Shown here piece after piece: positions 28,755 through 36,239 of a DNA stretch of 36,453 bases; position 1 is the stretch's first letter; every line of letters begins with the position of its first letter. The stretch covers positions 1 through 36,453 of the forward strand of contig DAHUZH010000022.1 in the NCBI GenBank assembly GCA_027306695.1, read 5' to 3'. The DNA is from Acidobacteriaceae bacterium. Lineage in GTDB: Bacteria; Acidobacteriota; Terriglobia; Terriglobales; Acidobacteriaceae. The translations under genes were made by a program, and so were the position numbers. The notes under the pieces were generated by a model. It was not told the origin of the DNA. It made no database searches and worked only from the letters and a program-made list of their open reading frames with translations.

Positions 28755-30047
28755 ATGAGCCAGATCAAAGCGGTGCGCGGCACTCGCGACCTGCTGCCGC
28801 CGGAAACCGAACTATGGAACCACATTGAGGCCACGGCGCGCCGCGTCTTCGCGCGGTATGCCTTCGGAGAAATTCGCACGCCAATTTTTGAAGACACGCA
28901 GTTGTTCGCCCGCGGCGTCGGCGAAGAGACGGACATCGTCTCCAAAGAAATGTATACGTGGGAGGACCGGGCGCGCGCGCAATCGGAAAAGGCGCAGATG
29001 CTGACGCTGCGCCCGGAGAATACGGCTGGCGTGGTGCGCGCGTACATCGAGTACAAGCTGGGCGACGCCGGGCTGTTGCAAAAGCTCTACTACATTGGCC
29101 CGCAGTTTCGCCGGGAGCGTCCGCAGAAAGGCCGCTATCGGCAGTTTTTTCAGATCGGCGCGGAGGTGATTGGTCCTCCAAGCGCGGGTAGCGAGTCTCC
29201 ACTACGCGATGCGGAAGTGTTGGAGATGCTGGCCACGCTGCTCGAAGAGCTGGGCATTACCGGCTGGACGCTGGAGATGAACTCCGTCGGCTCTGCTATG
29301 GACCGGCCTCGCTATGTGCAGGCGCTGCGTGAGGCACTGGTCGATGTAGCGCCGACGCTCTGCATCGACTGCCAGCGCCGCGCGGTGACGAACCCGCTGC
29401 GCGTGCTGGACTGCAAAGTCCGAGAAGACCAGGAGAAGATCGACGCACTGCCGAAGATTGCGGACTTTCTCGACGAGGGGTCGCGGGCGCACTTCGCGCA
29501 GGTGTGCGCGGCGCTCGATGCCTGTGGCGTGCTGTACACAATCAATCCGCGGCTGGTGCGGGGACTCGATTACTACACGCGGACGACGTTTGAATTTACG
29601 CACAGTGGCCTGGGTGCGCAGAACGCTTTGCTTGGCGGCGGTCGCTATGACGGCCTGAGCGAGGCCATCGGCGGCCCCAAAGCTCCGGGGATTGGATTTG
29701 CCATGGGCGCGGATCGGCTCGTTTTGACCTTGCAGGCGCTCCCTTCGCAAGCAGCGAATGACCCTGGATTGGCGGACGCTTACATCGCCCCGCTGGGCGA
29801 AGCGCAGCAGGCGGAATCGCTGGTGCTGGCGCGGGAGCTGCGTCGCGCGGGTTTGCGTGTGGAGTTGGGTGACGGCTCGTTCCGCCTGAAAAAATCTTTT
29901 GAAATGGGAAATAAACTGGCGCGTGCGATTGTGCTTTTCGGAGAAGATGAAGCGCGCTCTGGCATCGTCACGGTGAAGAATTTTCAGACCGGCGAGCAGA
30001 CAAAAGTTCCGCGCAACGAATTATCGAGTGTTCTACGCAGGGATTAA
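28755..30047 (+). CDS. hisS: Histidyl-tRNA synthetase
   Basis: A 430-residue class II synthetase that charges tRNA-His. Motif 1 lies near the N-terminus in RGTRDLLPPE. Motif 2 is GPQFRRERPQKGRYRQF at about residues 113-130, HisA is VRGLDYYTRTTFEF at about 267-280, and motif 3 is GIGFAMGADRL. The HisA signature separates it from HisZ, the regulatory paralogue without aminoacylation. The last 100 residues form the anticodon-binding domain (YIAPLGEAQQAESLVLAREL). It is adjacent to aspS (63-base gap), the typical hisS-aspS pair of many bacteria, so both are probably co-transcribed. The start ATG lacks a strong ribosome site. Confidence 0.96.
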   Translation: MSQIKAVRGTRDLLPPETELWNHIEATARRVFARYAFGEIRTPIFEDTQLFARGVGEETDIVSKEMYTWEDRARAQSEKAQMLTLRPENTAGVVRAYIEYKLGDAGLLQKLYYIGPQFRRERPQKGRYRQFFQIGAEVIGPPSAGSESPLRDAEVLEMLATLLEELGITGWTLEMNSVGSAMDRPRYVQALREALVDVAPTLCIDCQRRAVTNPLRVLDCKVREDQEKIDALPKIADFLDEGSRAHFAQVCAALDACGVLYTINPRLVRGLDYYTRTTFEFTHSGLGAQNALLGGGRYDGLSEAIGGPKAPGIGFAMGADRLVLTLQALPSQAANDPGLADAYIAPLGEAQQAESLVLARELRRAGLRVELGDGSFRLKKSFEMGNKLARAIVLFGEDEARSGIVTVKNFQTGEQTKVPRNELSSVLRRD

Positions 30048-30110
30048 AACCGCTTGCAATCTGTATCGCACGCAAAAAATATTTCACTCTAAGAAAGTAA
30101 TCGGGAACCA

Positions 30111-31997
30111 ATGGAGCTTGATCTTTTAGGAAATCTGCAACGCACACATTCCTGCGGGGAACTGCGGCCCTCTGCGGACAGCCAGTCTGTTGTCGTGATG
30201 GGATGGGTGAATCGCCGCCGCGATCATGGTAATTTAATTTTTCTAGATTTGCGCGACCGCTCCGGCATTGTGCAGATCGTCCTGGACAAAGAGCTATGCC
30301 CAGCAGCGCATGCCAAGGCGGAATCGGTCCGGCCCGAGTATGTCGTTGCGGTGCAAGGTAAGGTGCGCCGCCGCGATGCCGCGGCCGTCAATCCAAATAT
30401 GCCGACGGGAGAAATTGAGATCGATGTCGCCGAGCTGCGCATACTGAACGATGCGAAGACGCCGCCATTTTCTCCGGCAGAGGACGCAATTGGGAACGAA
30501 GAGGTGCGGTTGAAGTATCGCTATCTCGATCTGCGCCGCCCGGCCATGCAGCGCAACGTGGTCCTGCGCCACAAGATCGCATTTGCCATCCGGCAGTATC
30601 TGTCGGACGTGGGATTTCTTGAGATTGAAACTCCCTATATGACGCGCTCGACGCCGGAGGGCGCGCGCGATTACCTGGTCCCCAGCCGCGTGCATCCGGG
30701 CGAGTTCTACGCATTGCCGCAGTCGCCGCAGATGTTCAAGCAGATTCTGATGATCTCCGGCCTCGACCGGTATTTTCAGATTGCCCGCTGTTTTCGCGAT
30801 GAGGATTTGCGCGCCGATCGCCAGCCGGAATTTACCCAGATCGATCTGGAAATGACATTTCCCCAGCAGGAATCGGTGTTTCGCGTGGTGGAAGGCTTTC
30901 TGGCGGCCGCCTTTGCAGCGGCGGGAATGACGCTGCCCATTCCATTCTCGCAAATTACCTACGACGAATCGGTCCGTCGTTTCGGCAGCGACAAACCCGA
31001 TATGCGCTTGCCGGAACTGGTCGATGTTCGCAGTGTGTTTGCCGCTGGCGATTTGGAAACACTGCTCATCGATCCATCGCTGCCGGTGATTGCCGTGCGC
31101 GTGCCTAAAGTTGGCGAGTTGTCGCGCAAGGAGCGCGAGGAGAACCGCCCCTTGTTCGATCTGCGCAAAGGCGCGAAGCTAATCGACGATTTGAAGCGAC
31201 TGGAAAAAAGTTTTCCAGCGGCCGTTGCGAAGATTCGCGAACTGGCCCACGCCACGCAAGACGACCTGCTCGTAATTGTCGCAGGCGATACCTCCACGCG
31301 CATTGACGCCAGCGACACAAAGATTGCCGGCAGGCTCTCCGAGCGCGAGATTGCAGTGTATTCGGCTGCGGGCGGCCTGCGCATGGAGTTGTCGAAGAAA
31401 TATGCGGAGCGCCACGGTGCGTTCATGGCGACCGAGCGCGCCGTACAAGAAGCAGCCAGCGTATCGACAAACTATGCGTATGTTCCCGTGGACGCCGGAG
31501 AAGCGTTCTTTCCCATCTGGGTCACGGATTTTCCCATGTTCGAACACGACGCGGAGACGGGGCGCTGGATGCCGTCGCACCATCCTTTTACTGCGCCGCA
31601 TGAGGAAGACATGGAGCGGCTGGTGTCGGACCCCGCGTCCGTCCGCGCTCGCTATTACGATTTGGCTATGAATGGATTGGAGCTGGGTTCCGGTTCAATC
31701 CGCATCTATCGCAAAGACGTGCAGGCGAAGATTTTTCAGTCGCTCGGCATGAGCGAGGAAGAGGCGAAGGAGCGTTTCGGCTTTTTTTTGGAGGCGCTGG
31801 AGTACGGCACGCCACCGCACGGCGGCATCGCGCTTGGGCTGGACCGAATCGTGATGATTCTGGCGGGCGCGCAAAGTTTGCGCGAGGTCATTGCGTTTCC
31901 GAAGACGGCCAAAGCAGTCGATTTGATGGTGGATGCGCCCTCGCCGGTGAGCGAAACGCAACTGAAAGAGCTGCAAATTCAAAAGCGGCGTAGTTGA
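30111..31997 (+). CDS. aspS: Aspartyl-tRNA synthetase
   Basis: A 628-residue bacterial-type AspRS with N-terminal OB-fold anticodon domain, catalytic core and GAD insertion. The OB fold has GWVNRRRDHGNLIFLDLRD. Motif 2 is FRDEDLRADRQPEFTQID (about residues 228-245), and motif 3 is GIALGLDRIVMILAG near 571-585. Of note, His39 in RRRDHG corresponds to the His reported in Pseudomonas AspRS that acylates both tRNA-Asp and tRNA-Asn, whereas E. coli has Leu. It may therefore be a non-discriminating enzyme that needs GatCAB; this is inference. The last 22 codons are repeated downstream at 33758-33823 with only synonymous changes, so this 3' end may have been supplied by an integrated element. The start follows AAGAAAGTAATCGGGA. 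Confidence 0.96.
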   Translation: MELDLLGNLQRTHSCGELRPSADSQSVVVMGWVNRRRDHGNLIFLDLRDRSGIVQIVLDKELCPAAHAKAESVRPEYVVAVQGKVRRRDAAAVNPNMPTGEIEIDVAELRILNDAKTPPFSPAEDAIGNEEVRLKYRYLDLRRPAMQRNVVLRHKIAFAIRQYLSDVGFLEIETPYMTRSTPEGARDYLVPSRVHPGEFYALPQSPQMFKQILMISGLDRYFQIARCFRDEDLRADRQPEFTQIDLEMTFPQQESVFRVVEGFLAAAFAAAGMTLPIPFSQITYDESVRRFGSDKPDMRLPELVDVRSVFAAGDLETLLIDPSLPVIAVRVPKVGELSRKEREENRPLFDLRKGAKLIDDLKRLEKSFPAAVAKIRELAHATQDDLLVIVAGDTSTRIDASDTKIAGRLSEREIAVYSAAGGLRMELSKKYAERHGAFMATERAVQEAASVSTNYAYVPVDAGEAFFPIWVTDFPMFEHDAETGRWMPSHHPFTAPHEEDMERLVSDPASVRARYYDLAMNGLELGSGSIRIYRKDVQAKIFQSLGMSEEEAKERFGFFLEALEYGTPPHGGIALGLDRIVMILAGAQSLREVIAFPKTAKAVDLMVDAPSPVSETQLKELQIQKRRS

Positions 31998-32018
31998 GTC
32001 GCGTCCTCCATCCGTGTA

Positions 32019-33191
32019 CTAGGGGGCGGCATGGATTATCGAATATTTAGGAATTGGACTGCTTGACAAATATTGCAGAAAATAAAAATCTCCGGGATGA
32101 AAGCCAATCATCATGGAGCCGAATCTCTGCTCAGGAGTGGTTGCGTATGACGCCAATATGGCTCCGTTATAAATGTCATATACATCGAATCCAAACCGGG
32201 TCATCCGAAAAATTCCGCTCTTGGACTTGGCCGGATCAAGTATCCCGTATTGATATACCAACTGGTTTTGACTTTCAATCAGACCTAGAAGTTTGATAGG
32301 TCCCTCGTTGGCCTTTCGCGTGGAGATTAAGGATATCCGGTCTATTTTTCCGCTGTGGGAAACACGCAACACAACCTTCGGATTATCGGGATCCGCCATG
32401 TAGATGAAGTTGTCGTCACCGCTATCAGTGCGAAACTCGGACGCGGCTTTATCTAGCGTTTGCTCTGGAGAATCCGACGTGGTCGAAAGTGTTTCTTTGG
32501 ATGGGGCAGAATTCATATTTCCTGTAGCACTGGAAGGGCTACCTGGCGCTCCTTTCATTGCCGCTATCTTTGGGGTATCCACCTTTGGAATCGTATGGCG
32601 CGCGATGATCTTACCGACATCGTCAATGATAACTATCTCCAAGGCCCCCATGCCTTCCTTGGGGCGTACCTCACCTACGATTAAGAAATCGCCTGAGTTG
32701 AAAGCGGCGATGTGAAACGGCTGAATGGCAAGATCAGGCTTGATGGACCACTGGTAATTTCCGTCGGGATCGAAAATAGCGATCGAATAAAATTGAACGG
32801 TTTGCACACTATAGTGTTTAACTTGAGTGCGCTTTACCCATTGGGTCAGAATCGCGGCCCCGCCATCGTCCAGCGGGGCATAGTCAACTACATTCGGCGT
32901 GAGAAGTTGGTTCCCAGGAGTTTTAGGGATTTTAGTCAAGTCAAATACAACTTGCTTTTTCCCGTCCATCGATATCCTGTGGACATCCTGTTCTGGGTCA
33001 GTGCCAGGCCCGAAAAATTGGGTATAAAAGCCACCAATGCTAGGACGCGGCAATGACATTCCATAAGGAAGGCCTGCGACCGGTATCTCATCAATGATAC
33101 GAAGTGGGAGCGATTCAATCGGAGCTTGCGCCAGAGCAACACTCGCGCTAGACAAGATAGCTGGATAGAGAAATCTCCAAAATCGTCGCAT
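32019..33191 (-). CDS. Secreted protein of unknown function, possibly beta-propeller-like
   Basis: A 390-residue protein that begins with a Sec signal peptide (MRRFWRFLYPAILSSASVALA, cleavage near AQA). The mature part is rich in beta-strand-like repeats, for example VVFDLTKIPKTPGN, AAILTQWVKRTQVKHYSVQT, NYQWSIKPDLAIQPFHIAAF, DFLIVGEVRPKEGMGALEIVIID and NFIYMADPDNPKVVLRVSHSGKI. Short strand units ending in D or DG resemble propeller blades of the NHL/YVTN type, but no family signature could be assigned. A Ser/Thr/Pro-rich linker (SSATGNMNSAPSKE) splits it in two. The start has GGAGAG before it. It lies 89 bases downstream of the Cys-rich gene and probably shares its transcript. Its stop faces the aspS stop at 21 bases. 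Confidence 0.75.
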   Translation of the reverse strand: MRRFWRFLYPAILSSASVALAQAPIESLPLRIIDEIPVAGLPYGMSLPRPSIGGFYTQFFGPGTDPEQDVHRISMDGKKQVVFDLTKIPKTPGNQLLTPNVVDYAPLDDGGAAILTQWVKRTQVKHYSVQTVQFYSIAIFDPDGNYQWSIKPDLAIQPFHIAAFNSGDFLIVGEVRPKEGMGALEIVIIDDVGKIIARHTIPKVDTPKIAAMKGAPGSPSSATGNMNSAPSKETLSTTSDSPEQTLDKAASEFRTDSGDDNFIYMADPDNPKVVLRVSHSGKIDRISLISTRKANEGPIKLLGLIESQNQLVYQYGILDPAKSKSGIFRMTRFGFDVYDIYNGAILASYATTPEQRFGSMMIGFHPGDFYFLQYLSSSPIPKYSIIHAAP

Positions 33192-33280
33192 AACTCACAC
33201 TCTCCAATCCGGTATGCCAGTATAGAGATCGCTCTTACGATCCAGATAGGTTTCGCCCATTTGAGTGAGGCATGCAAATA

Positions 33281-33665
33281 TTACATCCCTACGATTGCGG
33301 TATATGCCTGATCGATAAGAACACTATTTCCAGCACAATCCGGGAGAATTACGGGAGGGAGATAGCCTAATCCGAAGTTTTTGTATTTTTGCTCGTATGC
33401 ATGCAGAGTTGCGTCAAACCCACAGGCTTGGGTGCCACCCTGGACAGCATTACCAACACAAAAGCATGAGCTTGGATAGTAGTACCAAAGATGATTACCA
33501 CTTGATTGGGTTGTAGGGTTCGTCCAGGCCCCGCAGAAACTACCCCCGCACATTGCTTCTTTCCATGTTGCCACGCCGCACGCACCTTGAGGATGCGCGA
33601 TACCTTGACAAAAAAAATAGAGCCACAATCAAAATGAATATTTTTGGAGAAAATGTCTGTGTCAC
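33281..33665 (-). pseudogene. Small 8-cysteine secreted protein gene, frameshifted in a run of eight A (T on the coding strand)
   Basis: The uninterrupted part (33628-33281) encodes about 115 residues with eight Cys and many Gly/Trp/Tyr: ACGVATWKEAMCGGSFCGAW, then HLWYYYPSSCFCVGN, QACGFDATLHAYEQKY and a final VILPDCAGNS. It lacks a signal peptide in its own frame and would need a TTG start directly after a stop codon. A GTG at 33665, with AAGGAGGG at 33679-33672 in front, opens MTQTFSPKIFILIVALFFLS, a perfect signal-peptide-like start, in another frame. The two join at the eight-A run 33610-33617. With one base fewer it reads ALFFCQGIAHPQGACGVATW. So the intact gene would be a signal peptide plus a disulphide-rich domain. 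No family was recognised. Confidence 0.6.
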
Positions 33666-33694
33666 TATATGCCCTCCTTAAAAATATCGCATCT

Positions 33695-33703
33695 ATTCTA
33701 TCA
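33695..33703 (-). promoter_or_regulatory. Extended -10 promoter of the island genes
   Basis: On the minus strand TGATAGAAT (33703-33695) is a TGn-TAGAAT extended -10 element. It lies 29 bases before the GTG start at 33665 and just upstream of the strong ribosome site AAGGAGGG. No good -35 box is seen at 17 bases, which extended -10 promoters do not strictly need. Confidence 0.4.
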
Positions 33704-33729
33704 CAAATAAAAAATGCCTCGAAGAAACG

Positions 33730-33743
33730 CCTAAATATTTAGG
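33730..33743. promoter_or_regulatory. Perfect 14-bp palindrome CCTAAATATTTAGG
   Basis: The sequence is its own reverse complement and lies about 30 bases upstream of the -10 element of the island genes, where an activator or repressor dimer could bind. Ten of its bases recur at 32042-32051, near the other edge of the island. It could also be part of a recombination site. Confidence 0.4.
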
Positions 33744-33757
33744 TTCATGCATGATTG

Positions 33758-33826
33758 GACGCGCCTTCACCGGTCAGCGAAACGCAATTGAAAGAGCTGC
33801 AAATCCAGAAGCGGCGCAGTTGAGTC
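33758..33826 (+). repeat. Second copy of the aspS 3' end (22 codons)
   Basis: This stretch matches 31932-32000 at all but eight bases in the 66 coding positions, plus the shared GTC after the stop. Read in the aspS frame it encodes the same residues, DAPSPVSETQLKELQIQKRR and S, followed by TGA. Every change is synonymous (GAT/GAC, CCC/CCT, TCG/TCA, GTG/GTC, CTG/TTG, ATT/ATC, CAA/CAG, CGT/CGC). A decayed duplicate would not keep that, so it looks like a gene end that was functional until recently. It has no start or body of its own. It is best read as the displaced original 3' end of aspS. Confidence 0.9.
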
Positions 33827-33832
33827 ATGGCT

Positions 33833-33906
33833 TGTCGTCCTGAACGAAGTGAAGGACCCTGCGGTTTGCCGGAACCACAAGGTCCTTCGCTTTGCTCAGG
33901 GCGACA
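33833..33906. repeat. Palindromic intergenic repeat, related copy C
   Basis: TGTCGTCCTGAACGAAGTGAAGGACC on the left pairs imperfectly with GGTCCTTCGCTTTGCTCAGGGCGACA on the right, with three or four mismatches. The arms differ from copies A and B but share the CCTGAACGAAGTGAAGGA-type core with the sense of CTGAAC and GTGAAG words seen there. It lies between the displaced aspS end and the acyl-CoA dehydrogenase gene and could serve as a bidirectional transcription stop. Confidence 0.65.
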
Positions 33907-33946
33907 GTTTTCTAGCGCCAGACTCTTGATTATAGAAAGCTCCCCT

Positions 33947-35125
33947 TCAATACGCCGGAATGCCGGTCACGCTTTGGCCGATGATGAGCGTATGCATGTC
34001 ATGCGTGCCCTCGTAGGTCTTCACGGACTCCAGGTTCATCATGTGGCGCATCACAGGATAATCGTCCGTGATACCGTTCGCGCCAAGAACATCGCGGGCC
34101 AGGCGCGCGCATTCGAGCGCCATCCACACATTATTTCTCTTGGCCATGGAGATGTGTTCGTGACCGACAGTGCCGGCATCTTTCAAGTGGCCGACTTGCA
34201 GCGACAGCAGTTGGCCCTTGGTGATCTCGCCGATCATCCACGCCAATTTTTCCTGCACTAACTGGTGGCTGGCGATCGGCTGGTCGCGAAACTGCTTGCG
34301 CAGCAGAGAGTATTGCAGCGCCGTGTCGTAGCAGGACATGGCCGCACCCAGCGCGCCCCAGCCAATGCCGTAGCGCGCCTGGTTCAGGCACATCAGCGCC
34401 GATCTTAGGCCGTTGCTGCCAGGCATCAGCGCGGAGGCGGGCACGCGCACGTCCTGCATGGAAAGTCCGGACGTCACCGAGGCGCGCAGGGACCATTTGC
34501 CATGCACGTCATAGGCGCTGAAGCCGGGCAATTTGGTGTCGACGAGAAATCCGCGTACGCGGCCGTCTTCGTCATCCACTTTTGCCCAGATGACCGCGAC
34601 ATCGGCCTGCGTTCCGGAGGTGATCCACATCTTTTCGCCGTTCAGGATATAATCGCCGCCATCTTTTTTGGCGCGCGTACGCATGCCGGCGGGGTTGGAA
34701 CCGAAGTCCGGCTCGGTCAAGCCGAAGCAGCCCAACTTTTCGCCCTTGGCCATCTGCGGCAGCCACTCATTTTTCTGCTCGTCGCTGCCGAAGGCATGGA
34801 TGGGGTACATGACCAGCGCCGACTGCACGCTGACGAAGCTGCGCACGCCGGAGTCGCCGCGTTCTGTTTCCTGCATCACCAGGCCGTATTCTACGTTGTT
34901 CATCCCGGCGCAGCCATAGCCGTCGATCGTCGCGCCATAGAAGCCCAGCTCGCCCATGGGCCGGATCAACTCTTTCGGAAAGCGCCCTTCGCGATTGCAT
35001 TCCTCGATGATGGGAACAAGATTTTCTTCGATAAACTTGCGCGCATTGTCGCGCACCATGCGCTCGTCTTCCGTGAGCATTTGATCGAAGCCGATGAAGT
35101 CGACGCCCTTGAACTTGAAAGCCAT
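33947..35125 (-). CDS. Acyl-CoA dehydrogenase, glutaryl-CoA dehydrogenase-like
   Basis: A 392-residue FAD enzyme of the acyl-CoA dehydrogenase family. The N-terminal helical domain has ERGDSGVRSFVSVQSAL, the middle domain GCFGLTEPDFGSNP and WITSGTQADVAVIWAKV, and the C-terminal domain ends with VKTYEGTHDMHTLIIGQSVTGIPAY. The catalytic base is E372 in TYEGT, at the place used by glutaryl-CoA and short-chain enzymes. SVQS and the YEGTHD-MH ending fit glutaryl-CoA dehydrogenase best. Glutaryl-CoA oxidation gives crotonyl-CoA in lysine and aromatic degradation. The ATG at 35125 was chosen over an upstream TTG because GGCGGAG precedes it at a normal distance. No electron-transfer flavoprotein genes are visible. 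Exact substrate remains open. Confidence 0.88.
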   Translation of the reverse strand: MAFKFKGVDFIGFDQMLTEDERMVRDNARKFIEENLVPIIEECNREGRFPKELIRPMGELGFYGATIDGYGCAGMNNVEYGLVMQETERGDSGVRSFVSVQSALVMYPIHAFGSDEQKNEWLPQMAKGEKLGCFGLTEPDFGSNPAGMRTRAKKDGGDYILNGEKMWITSGTQADVAVIWAKVDDEDGRVRGFLVDTKLPGFSAYDVHGKWSLRASVTSGLSMQDVRVPASALMPGSNGLRSALMCLNQARYGIGWGALGAAMSCYDTALQYSLLRKQFRDQPIASHQLVQEKLAWMIGEITKGQLLSLQVGHLKDAGTVGHEHISMAKRNNVWMALECARLARDVLGANGITDDYPVMRHMMNLESVKTYEGTHDMHTLIIGQSVTGIPAY

Positions 35126-35235
35126 AAAATTGTTCTCCGCCTGCAAAGTGGCAAACTATTCAGCGTAGCAGAGAAGCGGCAAGTGAGGAACTGGAGGCAT
35201 ACCGCGGTAGTGTCCTAATTTGGGCAATAATTACC

Positions 35236-35264
35236 TTGACTCCACCACTGTTTTTGACTATAGT
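35236..35264 (+). promoter_or_regulatory. Predicted sigma70 promoter of the IS1595-family transposase
   Basis: TTGACT (35236-35241), a 17-base spacer and TATAGT (35259-35264) are close to consensus. They lie 19 bases before the transposase start codon at 35284, whose ribosome site GGAGAG is at 35274-35279. The probable left tip of the element, near GTGTCCTAATTTGGGCAATAAT, is just upstream. Confidence 0.6.
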
Positions 35265-35283
35265 TTAGACAGTGGAGAGCGTT

Positions 35284-36237
35284 ATGATTAACGAACCTAA
35301 GAGCCTTCAGGAAGCCATCGTATACTTCTCGAATCCCGACAACTGCATTGCTCATCTTGTGGCACAGCGTTGGCCCGATGGAGTTGTTAAGTGCCCTACA
35401 TGCGGCAATGAGAAGGTTAACTATCGGGCGCATCGGCGCACTTGGACTTGCTCTAGTCATCACGCCAAGCGCGAGTTTTCCATCAAGGTTGGAACCATGA
35501 TGGAAGATTCCCCTATCGGACTCGATAAATGGCTCACTGCGATCTGGCTTCTCACTAACTGTAAAAATGGAATCAGCAGTTACGAGATTGCGCGTGATGT
35601 GAATGTCTCGCAGAAAGCCGCATGGTTCATGCTGCACCGCATCCGTCTGGCCATGCAGGACGATTCCTTTGGAAGCAAGCTGGGCGGCGAAGTCGAAGCT
35701 GATGAGACTTTCATCGGCGGCAAGGCTCGCAACATGCACCTGAGTGTCAAGGCCCGTCGCATCACTGGTACAGGAACCAAAGACAAGACCGCCGTCATGG
35801 GCATCCTTGAGCGCGGGGGCAACGTTCGTACCATCGTTGTCTCGAATCGCAAGAAAGCCGTCTTGCAGGCGGAAGTAAAAAAACATGTCGAAGCGGGCGC
35901 GGCGCTCTATACGGACGCGCTTCTTTCCTATGAGGGTTTGGCGACTGACTACGCACACAAGGTCGTTGACCACGCCGTCGAATACGTCAACGGACGCATC
36001 CACACCAACGGCCTCGAAAACTTCTGGAGCCTGTTGAAACGTGGCATCAACGGAACCTACGTAAGTGTCGAACCATTCCATCTGTTTCGTTACCTCGATG
36101 AGCAAACCTTCCGGTACAACAACCGTGAGGACATGAACGATGCTGGCCGCTTCAATCGGGTAATCTCCCAGATTGTCGGCAAGCGGTTGACCTTCGCCGA
36201 ACTCACGGGGAAGGGATTAGAAACGGCGACCTGCTAA
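35284..36237 (+). CDS. IS1595-family transposase (ISXO2-like)
   Basis: A 317-residue transposase. The N-terminal zinc ribbon has CPTCG and TWTCSSHHAKREFS. The ISXO2 catalytic domain follows, with D140 in VEADETFIGG, D211 in YTDALLSYEG and the HTNGLENFWSLLKRG segment (H240, N242, E245, and K252) that replaces the last acidic residue in this family. The frame is complete, so the element may be active. The ATG at 35284 was preferred over a GTG four codons upstream because GGAGAG fits it. A promoter lies at 35236. The left end seems to be near 35212-35232. A matching right end (the reverse complement of TGTCCTAATTTGGGC) is not found before the window ends. Confidence 0.93.
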   Translation: MINEPKSLQEAIVYFSNPDNCIAHLVAQRWPDGVVKCPTCGNEKVNYRAHRRTWTCSSHHAKREFSIKVGTMMEDSPIGLDKWLTAIWLLTNCKNGISSYEIARDVNVSQKAAWFMLHRIRLAMQDDSFGSKLGGEVEADETFIGGKARNMHLSVKARRITGTGTKDKTAVMGILERGGNVRTIVVSNRKKAVLQAEVKKHVEAGAALYTDALLSYEGLATDYAHKVVDHAVEYVNGRIHTNGLENFWSLLKRGINGTYVSVEPFHLFRYLDEQTFRYNNREDMNDAGRFNRVISQIVGKRLTFAELTGKGLETATC

Positions 36238-36239
36238 CC

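Larger units (their letters stand above)
31998..33757. mobile_element. AT-richer island inserted at the 3' end of aspS
   Basis: The segment lies between the current aspS 3' end (31932-31997) and a second copy of that end (33758-33823). It is AT-richer than the flanks (for example 32041-32100 has 20 G/C in 60) and carries only two minus-strand genes, both for probable secreted proteins. Near both edges a ten-base word AATATTTAGG occurs in the same orientation (32042-32051 and 33734-33743). The layout matches integration into a gene end with replacement of that end. No integrase, excisionase or inverted repeats were found, so it would be a mobilisable or decayed element. Exact boundaries are inferred, not seen. 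Confidence 0.55.
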
